64,000 bases of DNA from Actinomycetes bacterium (GTDB taxonomy: Bacteria; Actinomycetota; Acidimicrobiia; Acidimicrobiales; RAAP-2). Both the position numbers and the translations under genes were made by a program. The notes below the pieces were generated by a model. The model was not told the origin of the DNA, searched no databases, and worked only from the letters and a program-made list of their open reading frames with translations. The stretch lies in the NCBI GenBank assembly GCA_021793395.1, contig JAJYSU010000005.1, positions 1-64,000 of the forward strand, in the 5' to 3' direction. Shown here in pieces: positions 62,038-64,000 of the stretch (positions are counted from its first letter, which is position 1; every line of letters begins with the position of its first letter).

Positions 62038-62892
62038 GTGCGCGTCTACCTGCGCTACGCGCTACGTGAGACCCTGGGAAACCTGTGGCGAAATCGGATG
62101 ATGACCATTGCCGCGGTCTTGACGGTTGCGGTGTCGCTGTCGCTGGTCGGAGCCGCCCTGCTCTTGAAGCAGAGCGCCGCGCAGGCGTCGGCTCAGTGGC
62201 AGCAGGGGACTCGCGTGACGGTGTGGATGCAGCCGACCGCGTCATCGAGCGAACTTGCCAACGTGCGCTCCCAGTTGGCCAACCTGCCCATCGTGAAGAA
62301 CTGCGTCTTCTACTCCCAGGCGCAGGACTACCGCGAGGCCGTGAAGATTCTTCCGACTAACGAGTCGAGTGTGTTGCGCGTCGCGGACATGCCGACCTCG
62401 TTTCGCTGCGTGCCGACGGTTCCCTCGGACGCGGCGGTGGTGGCGTCGACGTTCGCCCACCAGCCGGGGGTGTACCAGATCACCGCGCCCGAGCAGCAGA
62501 TTCGCGAGATGAATCGCGCCATCCGCATCCTGCAGATCGTGTTCCTCGCGCTCGCCGCGGTTCTGCTGCTGTCCGCGACCGTGCTCATCCTGAATACGAT
62601 CCGCATGGCCATCTTCTCGCGGCGCCGCGAAGTGTCGGTGATGAAGTTGGTCGGCGCGACGAACTGGTTCATCCGGATCCCCTACATCACCGAGGGGTTC
62701 ATCCAGGGATTGATCGGGTCCGCCGTGGCGATACTGGCCGTGACGGCACTGCATACGTGGTACCCGCTGCACAACGAGTTTCAACTCGACACGCGTGCCC
62801 TGTGGGGCACGAACGTGGTGGTGCTCGTGGTGGGCGTCGTCATTGGCTCCGTCGGCTCGGGAATCGCTATCCGTCGCTTCCTCGACGTCTAG
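62038..62892 (+). CDS. ftsX: Cell-division protein FtsX
   Basis: 284 aa permease-like partner of FtsE. RYALRETLGNLWRNRMMTIA begins the first membrane segment; a periplasmic domain of about 130 residues (WMQPTASSSELANVRSQLAN, FRCVPTVPSDAAVVASTFAH) follows; then three more segments (IVFLALAAVLLLSATVLIL, GFIQGLIGSAVAILAVTAL, VVVLVVGVVIGSVGSGIAI). The periplasmic part contains two cysteines. In related actinobacteria FtsEX regulates an NlpC/P60 protein (RipC); a secreted NlpC/P60 gene lies at 16-17 kb. Confidence 0.95.
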   Translation: MRVYLRYALRETLGNLWRNRMMTIAAVLTVAVSLSLVGAALLLKQSAAQASAQWQQGTRVTVWMQPTASSSELANVRSQLANLPIVKNCVFYSQAQDYREAVKILPTNESSVLRVADMPTSFRCVPTVPSDAAVVASTFAHQPGVYQITAPEQQIREMNRAIRILQIVFLALAAVLLLSATVLILNTIRMAIFSRRREVSVMKLVGATNWFIRIPYITEGFIQGLIGSAVAILAVTALHTWYPLHNEFQLDTRALWGTNVVVLVVGVVIGSVGSGIAIRRFLDV

Positions 62893-62900
62893 CCGCGTCG

Positions 62901-63299
62901 CTACTCCTCGATGGGATCGAACTCCAGGGCGAGCGAGTTGACGCAGTAGCGCAGTCCGGTCGGAGTGGGGCCGTCGTTAAAGACGTGGCCGAGGTGTCCA
63001 CCGCAGCGCGCGCACAGGATTTCGGTGCGGCTGCGCAGGAGAGAGTGGTCCGGTCGCTCGATGATGGTGCCGGGCTCGCAGGCGTCGAAACTCGGCCACC
63101 CGCACTCCGAATCGAACTTCTGATCCGTGGTGAACAGCTCCTGGCCGCACCCGGCGCAGGAGAAGACGCCACGGTGATCCACGTGCAGTAGTGAGCCGGT
63201 AAAGGGGGGTTCGGTCGCCGCGCCGCGCAGCACCGCGTAGCGGTCGCCCGGCAGATCGGCGCGCCACTGTTCGTCACTCTTTACCACCTCGTAGTCCAT
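62901..63299 (-). CDS. msrB: Peptide-methionine (R)-S-oxide reductase
   Basis: 132 aa. Repairs methionine-R-sulfoxide. Two zinc CxxC pairs: SCAGCGQELF and LCARCGGHLGHVF. The substrate block KFDSECGWPSFDAC and the catalytic Cys in TGLRYCVNSLALEF near residue 119 are canonical. TACGAT (63306-63311, minus strand) ends 6 bases before the ATG. Confidence 0.95.
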   Translation of the reverse strand: MDYEVVKSDEQWRADLPGDRYAVLRGAATEPPFTGSLLHVDHRGVFSCAGCGQELFTTDQKFDSECGWPSFDACEPGTIIERPDHSLLRSRTEILCARCGGHLGHVFNDGPTPTGLRYCVNSLALEFDPIEE

Positions 63300-63305
63300 G
63301 GACGC

Positions 63306-63311
63306 ATCGTA
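63306..63311 (-). promoter_or_regulatory. -10 element (TACGAT) of msrB, leaderless
   Basis: On the minus strand TACGAT, 6 bases, then the ATG at 63299. Confidence 0.5.
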
Positions 63312-63325
63312 CCGGCGTTCGTCGC

Positions 63326-64000
63326 TCAGTGTCCCTCCAGGGTGACGGTGGCGGTGGCGCCATCGTCGGCGGGAGTGAAGCCGATGACCTGGCCGTAGAA
63401 GGAGAGTTCGGACTCGAGGGCGCGACGCACCGAGGCGGGACGGCGCAGGCCGTGCCCCTCCCCGTCCAAGAGCACGAGGGCGAAGGGCACGTGGCGCGCT
63501 CGCAGCGACGCGGCCATCGTCTCCACCTGCGACACGGGTACGACGGGGTCAGCGGTTCCCTGGATCAGCAGCAGGGGCGTCGTCATTTCATCGGTGTGGT
63601 GGGCGGGAGAGCGGGCGTCGTAGAGGTCCTGGCGAGCCGGCCACTCGCCGACGAGGCCGTCGAGGTAGTGAGCCTCGAATTTGTGCGTGTCGCGCGCCAG
63701 TGTGGAGAGCTCGGCGACGCCGTAGTAGCTCGTCGCGCCGGCGAAGTCGTGGTGGAAGGTCGCGGCGCACAGGGCCGTGAATCCCCCGGCGCTCTTTCCT
63801 CGAATGACGAGCGCCGAGGCGTCGGCCAGACCACGGCGAACCGCGTCGCGCGCGGCGTCGACGCAGTCGTTGACGTCGAGGATGCCCCACTGACCGCGTA
63901 GTCGGTCACGGTAGCGGCGTCCGTACCCGGACGAGCCTCGATAGTCGACGCGCAGGAAGCCCATGCCGCGACTGGTCCAGTACGCGATCTCGTAGTCCAC
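63326..64000 (-). CDS. S9-family prolyl oligopeptidase, C-terminal part (runs off the window)
   Basis: The 5' end lies beyond base 64000; 224 residues of the alpha/beta-hydrolase domain are visible. FLRVDYRGSSGYGRRYRDRL precedes the nucleophile in VIRGKSAGGFTALCAATF. The acid is in LIQGTADPVVPVSQVETM and the His in LLDGEGHGLRRPASVRRAL. The pattern is of the S9C acyl-aminoacyl peptidase/dipeptidyl peptidase group, distinct from the oligopeptidase B at 24 kb. The true start and any propeller domain cannot be seen; the apparent ATG near 64000 is internal. Confidence 0.88.
   Translation of the reverse strand: MDYEIAYWTSRGMGFLRVDYRGSSGYGRRYRDRLRGQWGILDVNDCVDAARDAVRRGLADASALVIRGKSAGGFTALCAATFHHDFAGATSYYGVAELSTLARDTHKFEAHYLDGLVGEWPARQDLYDARSPAHHTDEMTTPLLLIQGTADPVVPVSQVETMAASLRARHVPFALVLLDGEGHGLRRPASVRRALESELSFYGQVIGFTPADDGATATVTLEGH

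Overview
The window is ordinary, gene-dense chromosome from a high-GC actinobacterium. The strong G/C third-position bias, frequent GTG starts, a mycobacterial-type LeuB, an actinobacterial SUF system and Streptomyces-like ethylmalonyl-CoA enzymes all point that way. A deep-branching class such as Acidimicrobiia is my best guess, but that is inference. I see no rRNA, tRNA or CRISPR array. Many genes look leaderless: a TAnnnT (often TAGGCT-like) hexamer ends about 6 bases before the start codon. I used this to choose several starts.

Layout. 1-1.24 kb: a broken IS110 transposase abuts a truncated PLP-dependent decarboxylase. 1.3-5.9 kb: greA-leuC-leuD diverges from leuB-ilvE. 5.9-7.5 kb: a small unknown protein and an acyl-CoA dehydrogenase. 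7.5-10.3 kb: a compositionally odd island with a secreted protein under a consensus promoter and its own terminator, a C-terminally truncated tyrosine recombinase and an excisionase-like protein. It is flanked by two copies of an acyl-CoA dehydrogenase 3' end, as expected for an integrative element inserted into that gene. 10.4-17.1 kb: a PatB/MalY-type lyase, an MFS exporter, a tryptophanase-like lyase, an Lgt-like protein and an NlpC/P60 hydrolase. 17.2-21.8 kb: part of an ethylmalonyl-CoA pathway (CoA-ester lyase, methylsuccinyl-CoA dehydrogenase, MaoC hydratase). 21.8-25.9 kb: MutY, a flavin reductase, a membrane protein and an oligopeptidase B.

26.1-33.6 kb: an expanded SUF iron-sulfur assembly locus, with sufB, a Cys-rich protein, sufD, a Rieske protein and sufC on the plus strand facing sufC2-sufS-sufU on the minus strand. 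33.6-37.3 kb: an MBL hydrolase, an acyl-CoA dehydrogenase, an alpha/beta-hydrolase-like protein without the serine nucleophile, an Rrf2 regulator and RNase HI. 37.3-41.7 kb: a lipoate module with E3, E2 and one ORF that fuses LipB (octanoyltransferase) to LipA (lipoyl synthase). 41.7-51.4 kb: B12-linked genes (metH, cobalamin adenosyltransferase, methylmalonyl-CoA mutase alpha subunit) mixed with pepA, a nitroreductase, a rhodanese-MoeB protein and an RDD protein. 51.4-55.4 kb: an ABM protein, an M20 amidohydrolase and a biotin carboxylase-BCCP subunit diverging from birA. 55.4-57.2 kb: rfbD and a glycosyltransferase. 57.4-64 kb: secA, prfB, ftsE, ftsX, msrB and the end of an S9 peptidase.

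The metabolic genes fit together: BC-BCCP, BirA, MCM alpha, the adenosyltransferase and the ethylmalonyl-CoA enzymes suit propionyl-CoA/C2 metabolism. The SUF locus supplies clusters for LipA, MutY and LeuC. The most unusual items are the LipB-LipA fusion, the element remnant in the acyl-CoA dehydrogenase 3' end, and the SUF locus with two SufC ATPases plus a Cys-rich unknown.
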